Shown: positions 40,307-50,253, numbered from the stretch's first letter. The stretch is DNA of 64,000 nucleotides from JACPFV01 sp035526825 (GCA_035526825.1 DATLBT010000132.1:49001-113000); one strand, 5' to 3'. A program made the numbers and translations. The notes: generated by a model not told the origin, from the letters alone.

Positions 40307-41974
40307 CTACTCCCAGACGACCTTGGCCTTGGTGCCGTCGTTCGCGGCGAGGATCGCGGCGTAGCGCTTTTCGACTTCGTTGCGCTTGACCTTCATGGTC
40401 GGCGTCATGATGCCGTTGTCGATGGTCCACAGGTCCCTGACGACGATGGCCTTGGCGATGAACTCATGGTCTTCGAGGTCCTGGTTGACGGCTTCCATGT
40501 CGGCCACCAGGGATTTTTCGAAATCGGCCCGGTCCTTGCCGCGCGCCGACGGCGTCGGCGAGACCACGAGGATCGGCTGCTTCATGCCGGAGCCGACCAG
40601 GCACAACTGGTCGATGTCGGTGTTGCGCGCCATCGCGCCTTCGATCGGCGCCGGCGCCACGTACTTGCCCTTGAGGCCCTTGAAGATGTCCTTCACGCGG
40701 CCGGTGATGAACAGGTAGCCGTCCTGGTCGATGCGCCCCTTGTCGCCGGTGCGCAGGTAGCCATCGGCGGTGAACAACTCGCGCGTCTTTTCGGGATCCT
40801 TGTAATAGCCCGGCGTGACGCCGGGGTGCTTGTAGAGGATCTCGCCGTCGCCCTTGGCGTCGGGATTGTCGATCTTCATGTTGGCGCCGGGCATCTCCTG
40901 GCCGACCGAGCCGATGCGGTTGCGGTCCGGGCGGTTGACCGTTGCGTAGATGCTGTTCTCGGTCATGCCGTAGCCCTGCAGGATGTCGAGGCGCAAATAT
41001 TGCTTGAACCACTCCATCAGCGGGACTGGCAGCGGCGCTGCGCCGGAGAAGCACATGCGCGCGTTGTGCAGGCCGATGCCCTTCAGGATCTTCCTGCGGA
41101 TGTAGCCACCGAAGATCGGAATCTTGGTGAGCTTGGCGAGTTTCTCCTGGGGCAGCTTCCTGAGCACACCCGCCTGGATGCGCGCGTAGACGAGCGGCAC
41201 CGCGAAGAAGCGCGTCGGCGCGACCTGCGCGAGTTGCTCGGCGAGCTTGTCGATGTTCTCCAGAAAGTGCACTTCGGCGCCGAAGTACAAGGAAGTCAGC
41301 TCGACCGCGCCGCGCTCGAACGCATGCGCCAGCGGCAGGTACGAGAAGAAGCGCTCGCCGGACGGAAGCGGCGGCAACGTTTCCTGCAGGCCCTTGGCGC
41401 AGAACATCATGTTCTCGTAAGTCACCATCACGCCCTTGGGGTTGCCCGTCGTGCCCGAGGTGTAGATCAGCGTGAGCAAATCGTCCGGTTTCTTGTTGGG
41501 CGCGTCCTTTGCCGGCTCGTGCTTCGCCACCAGCTCGTCCCACGCGTAGTCGCACTTGGGCACTTCGCCGTACGGAAAGCCGATGGTCTTGATGCCGGGG
41601 GGAATCGCACCGATGAACTCGGCCTGGTCTGGCGCCGGCCCGACGAACACGGCCTTGGCCTCGCCGTGGGTCAGGATGAACCGGGTGTGCTCTGGCGACT
41701 GCTTGGGATACAGGCCGATGCTGACCATGTCAGCCATCGCGATGGCCTGGTCCGCCATGAACCAGTGCGCTGTGTTGCGCCCGGAGATCGCGATCTTGGT
41801 GCCGGTCGGAAACATCGACTTCAGCGCGCCTGCCATGCGACGGACCTGGTCCGCGACCTGGCCGTAGGTGTAGGGCGTCCATTTGCCGTTGCCCGCCTGG
41901 AACAGGTAGTTCTTGTTCGGCTGCGCCTGCGCCCACTGGAACAGCATTTCCAGCGGATTTTTTTGCTGCGTCAT
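40307..41974 (-). CDS. Long-chain acyl-CoA synthetase (AMP-forming)
   Basis: The 555-residue adenylate-forming enzyme activates fatty acids to acyl-CoA. The P-loop-like YTSGTTGNPKGVMVTY (about 170-185), the GYGMTENS motif and LRTGDKGRIDQDGYLFITGR are present, as is the C-terminal Lys in TPTMKVKRNEVEKRY. The 'K-E-E' regions are typical of long-chain synthetases in the FadD15/FAA group rather than E. coli FadD. It feeds the beta-oxidation genes fadE and fadBA further along the strand. Confidence 0.9.
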   Translation of the reverse strand: MTQQKNPLEMLFQWAQAQPNKNYLFQAGNGKWTPYTYGQVADQVRRMAGALKSMFPTGTKIAISGRNTAHWFMADQAIAMADMVSIGLYPKQSPEHTRFILTHGEAKAVFVGPAPDQAEFIGAIPPGIKTIGFPYGEVPKCDYAWDELVAKHEPAKDAPNKKPDDLLTLIYTSGTTGNPKGVMVTYENMMFCAKGLQETLPPLPSGERFFSYLPLAHAFERGAVELTSLYFGAEVHFLENIDKLAEQLAQVAPTRFFAVPLVYARIQAGVLRKLPQEKLAKLTKIPIFGGYIRRKILKGIGLHNARMCFSGAAPLPVPLMEWFKQYLRLDILQGYGMTENSIYATVNRPDRNRIGSVGQEMPGANMKIDNPDAKGDGEILYKHPGVTPGYYKDPEKTRELFTADGYLRTGDKGRIDQDGYLFITGRVKDIFKGLKGKYVAPAPIEGAMARNTDIDQLCLVGSGMKQPILVVSPTPSARGKDRADFEKSLVADMEAVNQDLEDHEFIAKAIVVRDLWTIDNGIMTPTMKVKRNEVEKRYAAILAANDGTKAKVVWE

Positions 41975-42145
41975 GGACTCTCCCGGGTCGTTCGCTGCGG
42001 CTTTCTGTCGCTTCTCGGCGGCCGCCCATACTACCCAAACTCGCCGCTCGGCGGGCTCGTTGAAACCTGCGACTCGGTTCGCTTTTACCCGCCCCCTGGG
42101 TCAGCCATCATCCACCCGCTCTCCACCCGCAGCACTCGAGATTCG

Positions 42146-42931
42146 ATGAAAGCCACCAAGCCGGTTCCCGTGCCTTTGACAGGCGGCACCGTCGGCCGAC
42201 CGCGCCGAAAACGCGAAGAGCTCGAGGTGCTCGCGGCCAATTTCGTGAATTCCAGGCTCCAGAAAAAGATGGAGCTACCGATGCCTGCCGCGGCCGGCCC
42301 GCGCGTGCCCCGCGCCGTGCTCTTTGCCGGCGTCGCACTGTTCACGATCGGCGCATTGGCGTGGCTGTCGTGGCCCGAAACCGAAGTCGTCGAGCCGTCG
42401 CGCGACGCTGCGGCCAGCGCACAGGACACGCAGTTGTTGGCGCAGCGACTCGAGGCCCAGCGTGAGCGCCAGCGCAAGGAACTCGAGAGCGGCCGCGTTT
42501 ACCTCGACAAGATCGCCTCGGCCGACAGCGCGCTCCTCGCTGACATGACGGCACGCGCGCAGGCACTGGAATCGCGCGCGGCGCCGACGACGGCGAAAGC
42601 TGACGCCGGCGGGCCCACGCCCCGCCTCGAGGCCGCGATCGCAACGCCAGCCCCGGCGCCGGCGGCTGCCCGTCCGCTCGCCCCGGCGTCGCAGGAAGCC
42701 CCCGCGTTGCAGCCCGTGGAAATGGCAACGGCCCCCGCGGCGAGCTGCAACATCCACGTGTCCGAGCTGTCCAGCAGCGGCAAGCTCACCTATGCCGACG
42801 TCGCGCGCATGAAGGGCGCGCGCACCGATGCCAGTGGCCACGTGTTCACGCCGCCGGTGGCGGCGAATGGGCGCACGGTCGTCTTCGAGGTGTTGCCGAG
42901 CGGCTGCGTGCGCATCGCGCGCACGCGCTAG
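42146..42931 (+). CDS. Unrecognised single-pass inner-membrane protein
   Basis: The ATG at 42146 gives 261 residues. A basic N-terminus containing GRPRRKREELEVLAANFVN precedes one membrane helix (AVLFAGVALFTIGALAWLSW, about 54-73). A helical charged stretch with QRLEAQRERQRKELE looks like a short coiled coil; a Pro/Ala-rich linker and a small C-terminal region with two Cys (SCNIHVSEL and SGCVRI) follow. No family is recognised. It is alone between divergent and convergent genes of the fatty-acid region. Confidence 0.6.
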   Translation: MKATKPVPVPLTGGTVGRPRRKREELEVLAANFVNSRLQKKMELPMPAAAGPRVPRAVLFAGVALFTIGALAWLSWPETEVVEPSRDAAASAQDTQLLAQRLEAQRERQRKELESGRVYLDKIASADSALLADMTARAQALESRAAPTTAKADAGGPTPRLEAAIATPAPAPAAARPLAPASQEAPALQPVEMATAPAASCNIHVSELSSSGKLTYADVARMKGARTDASGHVFTPPVAANGRTVVFEVLPSGCVRIARTR

Positions 42932-42932
42932 G

Positions 42933-44321
42933 TCACTTGGTCACGAATTTCGAGACGTTCGCCGGCTCGAAGTGCGACTCCTCCCACGCCTTCTCGTAGC
43001 CCATCTCCTCCTCGTTGTTCATCGCCAGCGCGAGGTAACGGCGACTGTTGAGGTCGTAGATGGCCTCCATCGCGGGGCCGATCGCGCCGGAGGCTTCCTT
43101 CGTCACCTGGCCCGGATCGTAGACCGCCAGCGAGTGGCTCTCCTGCACGCGCCATAGCTGGTCGCGCTTGTCGTAGCAGTCCACGGCGACGATCTGCCAG
43201 GAATCCTCGTCGATGTAGAAGGTGCGGCGCTTGTAGATGTGGCTGGTGCCGGGCTTGAGCTGCGTCTCCACCACCCACACGCGATGCAACTCGTAGCGCG
43301 CGAGATCCTGGTTGATGTGCGCGGGCTTCAGGATGTCCGTGTACCTCACGGTGTCGCTGGCGAGCCGGTAATCGTTGTAGGGCACATACATCTCGCGCTT
43401 GCCGACCAGCTTCCAGGTGTAGCGATCCATCGCGCCGTTGAAACTGTCGAACTGGTCGTTGGTGCGCAGGCCGTCCGAGGCGGTGCCCGGGTTGTCGTAG
43501 CCGACGTTGGGCGCGCGGCGCAAGCGTCGCTGGCCCGGGTTGTACTGCCACGCGCGGCGCGGCTCCTTGACCTGGTCCATCGTCTCGTGGACCAGCGTGA
43601 TGGTGCCGGCCAGGCGCGGCGGGTTGGTGACGACCTGCAGGAAGTAGATTGAAACGTTGTTCAGTTCCGAGGGCTTGATGCCGCGCGTGCTGTACTTCAG
43701 CAGGAAGTCCTCGCGCAGCTTGGACAGGTTGTAGGCGCCCGACTCGGTCACCGCGGCCTGCACGTTGATGCGGCGGCCCCCCTGGCCGCGATAGCGCAGC
43801 TTGTGGTTCCAGATGGCTTCGTGGCCGTTCTGCGCGATCGGGAACGGGATGCCAACCGTGGCATTGTCGACCGCTTCGCCCTGTGCCCCGAGCAAGCCGT
43901 TCAGCGCGTTATGGTAGGTCGCCTCGTAGACGAACTTCGGCGCGCCGGCGGTGCGGCGCGTCTCGTAGACGTTCATCTTGTAGGTCTTGGGATAGCGGGC
44001 GAACAGCGCTGCCTGGCCGAGGGTGAGCTTCGGCTTGTGCTGGGCGATATTGGCCGCGGTGATCGTGAACTTGGGCTGGTCCTGGGGGAACGGATCGACG
44101 ATGCGCGTGCCCGGGCCTTTCCAGGTCGGGGGCGCGGTGGTCCAGCCGCCGTTCCAGGCCGGGATGCTGCCGTCCTTGTTGCCGGCCTTCTCGCCGCCGA
44201 GGGGGGTCAGGTCGCCATTGACCAGGCGGTCAGCCTGGTCCTTCGCCACGCGGGCATTGACGGGAAACGCATTGAGCGCGAACGCGCATGCCACACCGAG
44301 GACAAGCGAAATTCTCATCAA
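42933..44321 (-). CDS. DUF1329 outer-envelope protein
   Basis: A 462-residue secreted protein with signal peptide (ends VNARVA). It shows family elements such as DLTPLGGEKAGNKDGSIPAW, HKPKLTLGQAALF, NPGQRRLRRAPNVGYDNPGT and RVWVVETQLKPGTSH. DUF1329 genes usually accompany a DUF1302 porin-like gene and acyl-CoA dehydrogenases for lipid or steroid uptake. DUF1302 is absent here, but the upstream minus-strand gene is fadE. Function unproven. Confidence 0.88.
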   Translation of the reverse strand: MMRISLVLGVACAFALNAFPVNARVAKDQADRLVNGDLTPLGGEKAGNKDGSIPAWNGGWTTAPPTWKGPGTRIVDPFPQDQPKFTITAANIAQHKPKLTLGQAALFARYPKTYKMNVYETRRTAGAPKFVYEATYHNALNGLLGAQGEAVDNATVGIPFPIAQNGHEAIWNHKLRYRGQGGRRINVQAAVTESGAYNLSKLREDFLLKYSTRGIKPSELNNVSIYFLQVVTNPPRLAGTITLVHETMDQVKEPRRAWQYNPGQRRLRRAPNVGYDNPGTASDGLRTNDQFDSFNGAMDRYTWKLVGKREMYVPYNDYRLASDTVRYTDILKPAHINQDLARYELHRVWVVETQLKPGTSHIYKRRTFYIDEDSWQIVAVDCYDKRDQLWRVQESHSLAVYDPGQVTKEASGAIGPAMEAIYDLNSRRYLALAMNNEEEMGYEKAWEESHFEPANVSKFVTK

Positions 44322-44417
44322 AACCTCCGACGCACGTGAGTTTTATTGTGAGTTGTTAAAAGGTGAAAATGTTCAGCGGACCACAGCGTAGTGGGCGCCC
44401 CGCACCACGGCAAGGGT

Positions 44418-44443
44418 AAAAGAAAACCCCGCCGAAGCGGGGC
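44418..44443 (-). terminator. Rho-independent terminator downstream of fadE
   Basis: On the minus strand, GCCCCGC and GCGGGGT-type arms (44437-44442 and 44427-44432) form a 6-bp stem with a TTCG loop, followed by TTTTCTTTT. It ends the fadE transcript, so the DUF1329 gene should have its own promoter. Confidence 0.9.
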
Positions 44444-44464
44444 TCTGCGAGCCTCAGTGCCGCG

Positions 44465-46726
44465 TCAGGCGTTGACCGCCAAACGGGGCTGCACGGCGGC
44501 GACCGGACCCGTCGCGCCTTGCGCGTAGAACTGCTCGGGCGTGAAGACGTCGACCTCGATCGCCTCGAGCCGCGCGGCGAGCGCTTCCTTGAGCAGGCGC
44601 GCCTCGGCTGCGGTCACGATGCCCGCCTTGACCGCTTCGTCGCCGACCTCGGCCGGCAGCAGTCCGCGCGTCAGCACTTTCTTGCGCTGGGCCAGGATGA
44701 TCCGCTCGGCTGCCGCGTGCGCCTCGGTAACCAATCGGAACGCCCGCATCAGGCGACCGGTCCCGGGAAAGGTTTCGGGCGCGTGGAATACGCCGTCGAT
44801 CAGCCGCTCGTACTGTTCGTCGAAATGGTCGATGCACAGCGCTGCCTCGTGGCTGACCTTGTCGGCCATCGGTCCGGCCAACGGGTTGAGCCGGAGCAAC
44901 GCGGAACCGAACGTGCGCATCCACAGCCCGACCAGCGGCGCCTGGAAGTTGGCGTAGATGCCTTCGAAGGCCAGCTGGATTTCGCGCAAGGCGTGATCGC
45001 ACGCGTAGCGGACCATCGGCAGGTCCTCCGCGCGGCGGCCTTCCGCCTCGTAGCGGCGCAGCGCGCTGAAGCCGAGGAACTGCCAGGCGAGCGCATCGGC
45101 GTAGCGGCCGGTAAGCTTGCCGCGCGCCTTGAGCTTGCCGCCGATGAAGAACATCGCGAGGTTGGTCAACATCGCGTAGCGCGAGGCCGCCCAGCCAAGC
45201 CGGCGGTAGTACGACGCCGTCGGGCCCGAGACCGGTGAGCCGGCAGACCAGCCGCGCGTCAGCGTGCGGATGAAGGTGCGGCCGATGGTCACGAAGAAAT
45301 GGCCGAACCAGGCGAGCAGGTTGTTGCGGAACGCCGCCGCGTCGTCCTGCTCGACCGCCTTGACCACCTTCAGCGCATACGGATGGCAGCGCGTGGCGCC
45401 CTGGCCGAAGATGATCAGCGTGCGCGTCATGATGTTCGCGCCTTCGACCGTGATTGCCACCGGCGCACCCGAGTAGCCCTTGCCGACGATGTTGTTCGGG
45501 CCCTGCATGACGCCGGCGCCCGCGAACACGTCCATGGCTTCCTTGCCCAGGTCTCGCGCAATCTCGGTGGTGTAAGCCTTGAGGATTGCCGAGATGACCG
45601 GCGGCTGGTGGCCGCCATCGATGGCCGAGCACGCGAACACGCGCGAGGCCTCGAGCGCATAAGTCAGGCCGGCGATCTTGCCGACCTTGTCTTCGACACC
45701 TTCCATGCGGCCGACCGGGATGCCGAACTGCTGGCGCACCATCGAGTAGGCGCCCGTCACGGCGAGGATCGACTTGGCGCCGCCCACTGCTCCCGCAGGC
45801 AGCGAGATGGCGCGGCCACCGGCGAGTTGTTCCATGAGCATGCGCCAGCCCTGCCCGGCATAGTCCGTGCCGCCGACGATCTGGTCGGTGGCAACGACGA
45901 CGTCCTGGCCGACGATCGGGCCATTGGGGAATGCATCGCCGATCGGCTCGTGGTGGTCGCCGATGTGCAGGCCGGGCGTGCCCTTGTGCACCAGAACCAC
46001 GGTGATGCCCGGGGACTGGCCCTTGCCGAGCAGGTTGTCAGGATCCTGCAGCTGGCACGCCACTGAGATCAGGTTCGCGACCGGCGCCAGCGTGATGTAG
46101 CGCTTGCGGAAATTGAGCTTGATCTTGGGCTTGCCGTCGGCGTCCTTGAAGACCAGGCCCTCGGCCTTGATCGACGCGGCATCGGAGCCCGCGGTCGGCT
46201 CGGTCAGGCCGAAGCAGGGCACGTACTCGCCGGATGCGAGCTTGGGCAGGTAATGCTGCTTCTGCGCGTCGGTGCCGTAATGAATGAGCAGCTCGGCGGC
46301 GCCGAGCGAGTTCGGGATGACGACCCAGGTGCCGACGATCGTCGACACCGGCGACAGCTTCGCCATCACGGCGGAGCGCAGCAGCACCGAGTAGCCCTTG
46401 CCGCCGAACTCCTTGGGGATCAGCAAGCCGAAGAAGCCCTGCTTCTTCATGTAGTCGATCACATGCTCGGGCACCCGGCGCGTGCGCGCAATCGTGTAGC
46501 GGTCGATCATCCGGCACAGCTCGTCGGTCGGGCCGTCGAGGAAGGCGCGCTCCTCGGCGTTGAGCGTGTTGTAAGCCTCGGCGAGCATGCTCGAAAAATC
46601 CGGGTTGCCGGAAAAATACCCGCCGTCGATCCAGACCGAGCCGGCCTCGAGCGCCTGGCGCTCGGTGTCGGAAATCTGCGGAAGGATCTTGTTGGCCTTC
46701 ATGAACCGCATCAGTGCTGCAAACAT
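44465..46726 (-). CDS. fadE: Acyl-CoA dehydrogenase (FadE type, with C-terminal DUF1974)
   Basis: Catalyses the first oxidation in beta-oxidation. The 753-residue protein contains the substrate and FAD-binding motif FGLTEPTAGSDAASI, YGTDAQKQHYLPKLASGEYV, and the FAD segment QIVGGTDYAGQGWRMLMEQL followed by GRAISLPAGAVG. The C-terminal 200-odd residues (ARGKLTGRYADALAWQFLG onward) form DUF1974, as in E. coli FadE. It is preceded on its strand by fadB with a REP-like repeat in between. Confidence 0.93.
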   Translation of the reverse strand: MFAALMRFMKANKILPQISDTERQALEAGSVWIDGGYFSGNPDFSSMLAEAYNTLNAEERAFLDGPTDELCRMIDRYTIARTRRVPEHVIDYMKKQGFFGLLIPKEFGGKGYSVLLRSAVMAKLSPVSTIVGTWVVIPNSLGAAELLIHYGTDAQKQHYLPKLASGEYVPCFGLTEPTAGSDAASIKAEGLVFKDADGKPKIKLNFRKRYITLAPVANLISVACQLQDPDNLLGKGQSPGITVVLVHKGTPGLHIGDHHEPIGDAFPNGPIVGQDVVVATDQIVGGTDYAGQGWRMLMEQLAGGRAISLPAGAVGGAKSILAVTGAYSMVRQQFGIPVGRMEGVEDKVGKIAGLTYALEASRVFACSAIDGGHQPPVISAILKAYTTEIARDLGKEAMDVFAGAGVMQGPNNIVGKGYSGAPVAITVEGANIMTRTLIIFGQGATRCHPYALKVVKAVEQDDAAAFRNNLLAWFGHFFVTIGRTFIRTLTRGWSAGSPVSGPTASYYRRLGWAASRYAMLTNLAMFFIGGKLKARGKLTGRYADALAWQFLGFSALRRYEAEGRRAEDLPMVRYACDHALREIQLAFEGIYANFQAPLVGLWMRTFGSALLRLNPLAGPMADKVSHEAALCIDHFDEQYERLIDGVFHAPETFPGTGRLMRAFRLVTEAHAAAERIILAQRKKVLTRGLLPAEVGDEAVKAGIVTAAEARLLKEALAARLEAIEVDVFTPEQFYAQGATGPVAAVQPRLAVNA

Positions 46727-46758
46727 GACAATCTCCTGAAAAACAGATTCCGAATCCG

Positions 46759-46846
46759 TGTCATCCCGAGGAGCGAAGCGACGAGGGATCGCGTTCCGGA
46801 GCGTGTCGCCCCACCAACGCGGTCCCTCGCTTCGCTCGGGATGACA
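46759..46846. repeat. REP-like palindromic repeat, copy 2
   Basis: TCATCCCGAGGAGCGAAGCG starts the left arm (46761) and CTCGCTTCGCTCGGGATGACA closes the right arm at 46846, one base from the fadB stop; key bases are TCATCCCGAG and CTCGGGATGA. The element is the same class as the one at 16673-16755. It occupies the fadB-fadE gap, so it is likely transcribed. Confidence 0.8.
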
Positions 46847-49045
46847 TCAGGCGGCGGCGGCGACCTTCGCCGGCGCTACGTCCTCGAACCGGCGCCCTTC
46901 CTTCGCCATCTTCACCAGGATGGGCGCGGGCCTGAACCGCTCGCCGTATCTCTTCGCCAGGTCCTTGCTGCGCTTCACGAAGTTCTCCACGCCATAGGCG
47001 TTGATGAACTGGAGCGCACCGCCCTGGAAAGGCGCGAAGCCCCAGCCGAAGATCGAGCCGATGTTGGTATCGGCTACCGTTTCGACCACGCCTTCGGCGT
47101 AACATTTGGCCGCTTCGTTGGCCTGCGCGAACATCAGCCGGTCGATCAGTTCCTGCTGCGGCAGCTGCTCCTGCAGCGGGAAGTGCTTCGTCAGCTCCGA
47201 CCACAGCGATTTCTGCTGGTTCGGCGCACCAGCCCCGGCAACGGGGTAGTCATAGAGGCCCTTGCCGGCCTTCTTGCCCGGTCGGTTGAACTCCTTGCAC
47301 ATCTTTTCGATGACCTTCACGCCCGGATGCTCGGGCAGGCTCTTGCCCTCGGCGGCCAGGTCTTTGCGGGTCTGCTCGATGATGTGCATCGACAGCGACA
47401 GCGAGACCTCGTCCTGCACCGCGAGCGGGCCGACCGGCATGCCGGCCTGCAGGCCGGCGACCTCGATCGAGCGCGGATGCTGGCCTTCGGCGAGCAGCGT
47501 CAGGCCTTCCATCGGGTAAGTCGCAAAGCAGCGCGACGTGTAGAAACCGCGCGAATCGTTGACCACGATCGGCGTCTTCCTGATCTGCTGCACGAAGTCG
47601 AAGGCGCGCGCCAGCGTCTCGGACGAAGTCTTTTTGCCCTTGATGATCTCGACCAGCGGCATCTTGTCGACCGGCGAGAAGAAGTGCAGGCCGACGAAGT
47701 TGCGCGGTCGCGCGGACGCCTCGGCGAGGCCGGTGATCGGCAGCGTCGAGGTGTTGGAGGCGAAGACCGCGTTCTTGTCGAGCACCGCCTCGGTCTTCTT
47801 CGTGACGTCGGCCTTGATGGTGCGGTCCTCGAACACCGCCTCGATCACGAGGTCGCAGCCCGCCATCTCCTCGAACTTTGTCGTCGCCTTGATGCGGTCG
47901 AGGAACTGCTGCTTGTCGGCCGGCATGATGCGGCCTTTCTTCAGCTCCTTGTCCAGCAGGCCGGACGAATAGGCCTTGCCCTTGTCAGCGGCGTCCTGCG
48001 TGGTATCGAGCAGCACCACTTCGATGCCGACCTTCGACGACACGTACGCGATGCCGGCACCCATCATGCCGGCGCCGAGAATGCCGAGTTTCTTCACGGT
48101 CGATTTCGCCGGGCCGCCATTGCCATTGTCGGGACGGCTCTTGCCCTTGTTGATGGCGTTGAGCTGGAACCACAGCGAGCCGATCATGTTCTTGGCGACT
48201 TTCGACGTGACGCAGTGCGCGAAGTAGCGCGCCTCGATCTTGAGCGCGGTATCGAAGTCGACCAGCGAACCCTCGAACACGCACGACATGATGTCGGTGA
48301 TGGCGGGGTAATTGCCCCAGGACTTCGCGGATGCCATCGACGGCGCCACCGCGAGCATCTGCACCACGGCGGGATGCTTGCCGTCGCCGCCCGGGAACTT
48401 GAACTTGGGGTCGTCCCACGGCTGGATCGGCTTCGGATTGGCGAGGCACCAGGCCTTGGCGCGCGCCAGCAACTCTTCCTTCGTGTTCACCAATTCGTGC
48501 ACCAGGCCCGCAGCCTTGGCCGCGTCCGGGCGCAGCTCCTTGCCCTCGAGCAGGATCGGCATCGAATTCTGCATGCCCATGATGCGGGGCACGCGCTGCG
48601 TGGCGCCGCCGCCCGGCAGCAAACCCAGCTTCACTTCCGGCTGGCCGAACTTGGTCTTCGGGTTGTTGATGGCGATGCGGTAGTGGCAGGCCAGCGCGAT
48701 CTCGAGGCCGCCGCCGAGCGCGGTGCCATTCAGCGCCGCGACCACCGGCTTGCCGGACTTCTCCATGCCGCGCAGCAGCGCGTGCATCTGCGTGACCATG
48801 TCGACCACGACCTGCGGATCGGTGATCGCGTAGATCATCTCGAGGTCGGCGCCGGCGATGAAGGCGTCCTTGCCGGAGGTGACGATGACGCCCTTGACTG
48901 ACGCGTCCTTCAGCGCCTTCTCCATTTCCTCACCGAACGGTTTCATGAGGTGCTCGTTGAGCACGTTCATGGAACGGCCGGGAAGGTCGAGCGTCAGCGT
49001 GACGATGCCGTCGTTGTCCTTGGTAACCGCAACTGCGTTGCTCAT
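46847..49045 (-). CDS. fadB: FadB, multifunctional beta-oxidation alpha subunit
   Basis: A 732-residue fusion of enoyl-CoA hydratase (residues 1-190; IAGADLEMIYAI, GTALGGGLEIALA) and 3-hydroxyacyl-CoA dehydrogenase (NAD motif LGAGMMGAGIAYV near 322; HFFSPVDKMPLVEI). The C-terminal dimer domain ends around DVAPAKVAAAA. The start at 49045 overlaps the fadA stop by one base (TGATG). It works with FadA as an alpha2-beta2 complex. Confidence 0.94.
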   Translation of the reverse strand: MSNAVAVTKDNDGIVTLTLDLPGRSMNVLNEHLMKPFGEEMEKALKDASVKGVIVTSGKDAFIAGADLEMIYAITDPQVVVDMVTQMHALLRGMEKSGKPVVAALNGTALGGGLEIALACHYRIAINNPKTKFGQPEVKLGLLPGGGATQRVPRIMGMQNSMPILLEGKELRPDAAKAAGLVHELVNTKEELLARAKAWCLANPKPIQPWDDPKFKFPGGDGKHPAVVQMLAVAPSMASAKSWGNYPAITDIMSCVFEGSLVDFDTALKIEARYFAHCVTSKVAKNMIGSLWFQLNAINKGKSRPDNGNGGPAKSTVKKLGILGAGMMGAGIAYVSSKVGIEVVLLDTTQDAADKGKAYSSGLLDKELKKGRIMPADKQQFLDRIKATTKFEEMAGCDLVIEAVFEDRTIKADVTKKTEAVLDKNAVFASNTSTLPITGLAEASARPRNFVGLHFFSPVDKMPLVEIIKGKKTSSETLARAFDFVQQIRKTPIVVNDSRGFYTSRCFATYPMEGLTLLAEGQHPRSIEVAGLQAGMPVGPLAVQDEVSLSLSMHIIEQTRKDLAAEGKSLPEHPGVKVIEKMCKEFNRPGKKAGKGLYDYPVAGAGAPNQQKSLWSELTKHFPLQEQLPQQELIDRLMFAQANEAAKCYAEGVVETVADTNIGSIFGWGFAPFQGGALQFINAYGVENFVKRSKDLAKRYGERFRPAPILVKMAKEGRRFEDVAPAKVAAAA

Positions 49046-50253
49046 CAGTGCACCCGCTCGATGATGGTGGCGATGCCCATGCCGCCGCCGACGCACAGCG
49101 AAATCAGCGCGGTGTTCTTGTTCTGGCGCTCGAGCTCGTCGATCGCGGTGCCGAGGATGATGGAGCCGGTCGCGCCGAGCGGATGGCCCATGGCGATCGA
49201 GCCGCCGTTGACGTTGACCTTGTCGAGGTCGATGTCGAGCGCGCGTGCGGCTTTCAGCACCACCGCGGCGAAAGCCTCGTTGATCTCGAACAGGTCGATG
49301 TCCTTCACCGTCATGCCGGCCTTCTTCAGTGCCTTCTGCGCGGCCGGTGCAATGCCGGTGAGCATGATGGTCGGCTCGGAGCCGGTGACCGCCACGGACA
49401 CGATGCGCGCCCGGGCTTTCAACTTGAGCTTGTTGCCGATCTTCTTGTTGCCGATCAGCACCAGTGCCGCGCCGTCGACGATGCCCGAGCTGTTGCCGGC
49501 ATGGTGCACGTGGGTAATTTTCTCGATCGTCGTGTACTTGCGCAGGGCGGTGGCGTCAAAGCCCATCTGGCCCATCATCTCGAACGAAGGCTTCAACTGG
49601 CCGAGTGTTTCGACCGTGGTGTCACCGCGGATGGTCTCATCCTTGCCGAGCACGATCAGGCCGTTGACGTCCTTGACCGGCACGACGGTCTTGTCGAAGC
49701 GGCCTTCGGCCTGCGCCTTGGCCGCGCGCTGCTGCGAGCGCACCGCGAAGCCGTCGACATCGGCGCGCGAAAAGCCCTCGATCGACGCGATCAGGTCGGC
49801 GCCGATGCCCTGCGGCGCAAATCCCATGGCCTGGTTGACGCGCGGGTCCATCGCCATCGCGCCGCCGTCGGAGCCCATCGGCCAGCGCGACATGCTCTCG
49901 ACGCCACCGGCAACGACGAGGTTCTCCATGCCGCTCATGACCTTCATGGCGGCAAGATTCACCGACTCCAAGCCCGATGCGCAGAAACGTGACTGCGTCA
50001 CGCCCGCGACCGACTCGTGCCAGCCGGAGTAGAGCACCGCGGTCCGCGCGATGTCCGCGCCCTGCTCACCGACCGGCGTTACGCAGCCGAGCACCACATC
50101 GTCGACGTGGCTGGTGTCGAGCTGGTTGCGAGCCTTGACCGCGTCGAACAGGTTCTTGAGCAGGTGGACCGGTGTGACCTGGTGCAGCGAGCCGTCCTTC
50201 TTGCCCTTGCCGCGCGGGGTCCGCACGGCGTCGAAGACGAAAGCGTCGGTCAT
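49045..50253 (-). CDS. fadA: FadA, 3-ketoacyl-CoA thiolase
   Basis: Cleaves 3-ketoacyl-CoA in the last beta-oxidation step. The 402-residue product has the reactive Cys in SRFCASGLESV (about 91), NEAFAAV, the His in IAMGHPLGATG and the second Cys in LCVGGGMG. The start MTDAFVFDAVRTPRGKGKKDG matches FadA. It is first in the minus-strand fad operon, under a consensus promoter divergent from a TetR regulator. Confidence 0.93.
   Translation of the reverse strand: MTDAFVFDAVRTPRGKGKKDGSLHQVTPVHLLKNLFDAVKARNQLDTSHVDDVVLGCVTPVGEQGADIARTAVLYSGWHESVAGVTQSRFCASGLESVNLAAMKVMSGMENLVVAGGVESMSRWPMGSDGGAMAMDPRVNQAMGFAPQGIGADLIASIEGFSRADVDGFAVRSQQRAAKAQAEGRFDKTVVPVKDVNGLIVLGKDETIRGDTTVETLGQLKPSFEMMGQMGFDATALRKYTTIEKITHVHHAGNSSGIVDGAALVLIGNKKIGNKLKLKARARIVSVAVTGSEPTIMLTGIAPAAQKALKKAGMTVKDIDLFEINEAFAAVVLKAARALDIDLDKVNVNGGSIAMGHPLGATGSIILGTAIDELERQNKNTALISLCVGGGMGIATIIERVH

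Noticed and set aside
42000..42145. A longer N-terminus of the single-pass membrane protein
   Set aside because: The frame is open far upstream but runs antisense through the acyl-CoA synthetase; ATG 42146 gives a sensible protein.
46253..48901. 882-codon plus-strand frame opposite fadB and fadE
   Set aside because: Antisense shadow of two clear enzymes; Arg/His-rich and without motifs.
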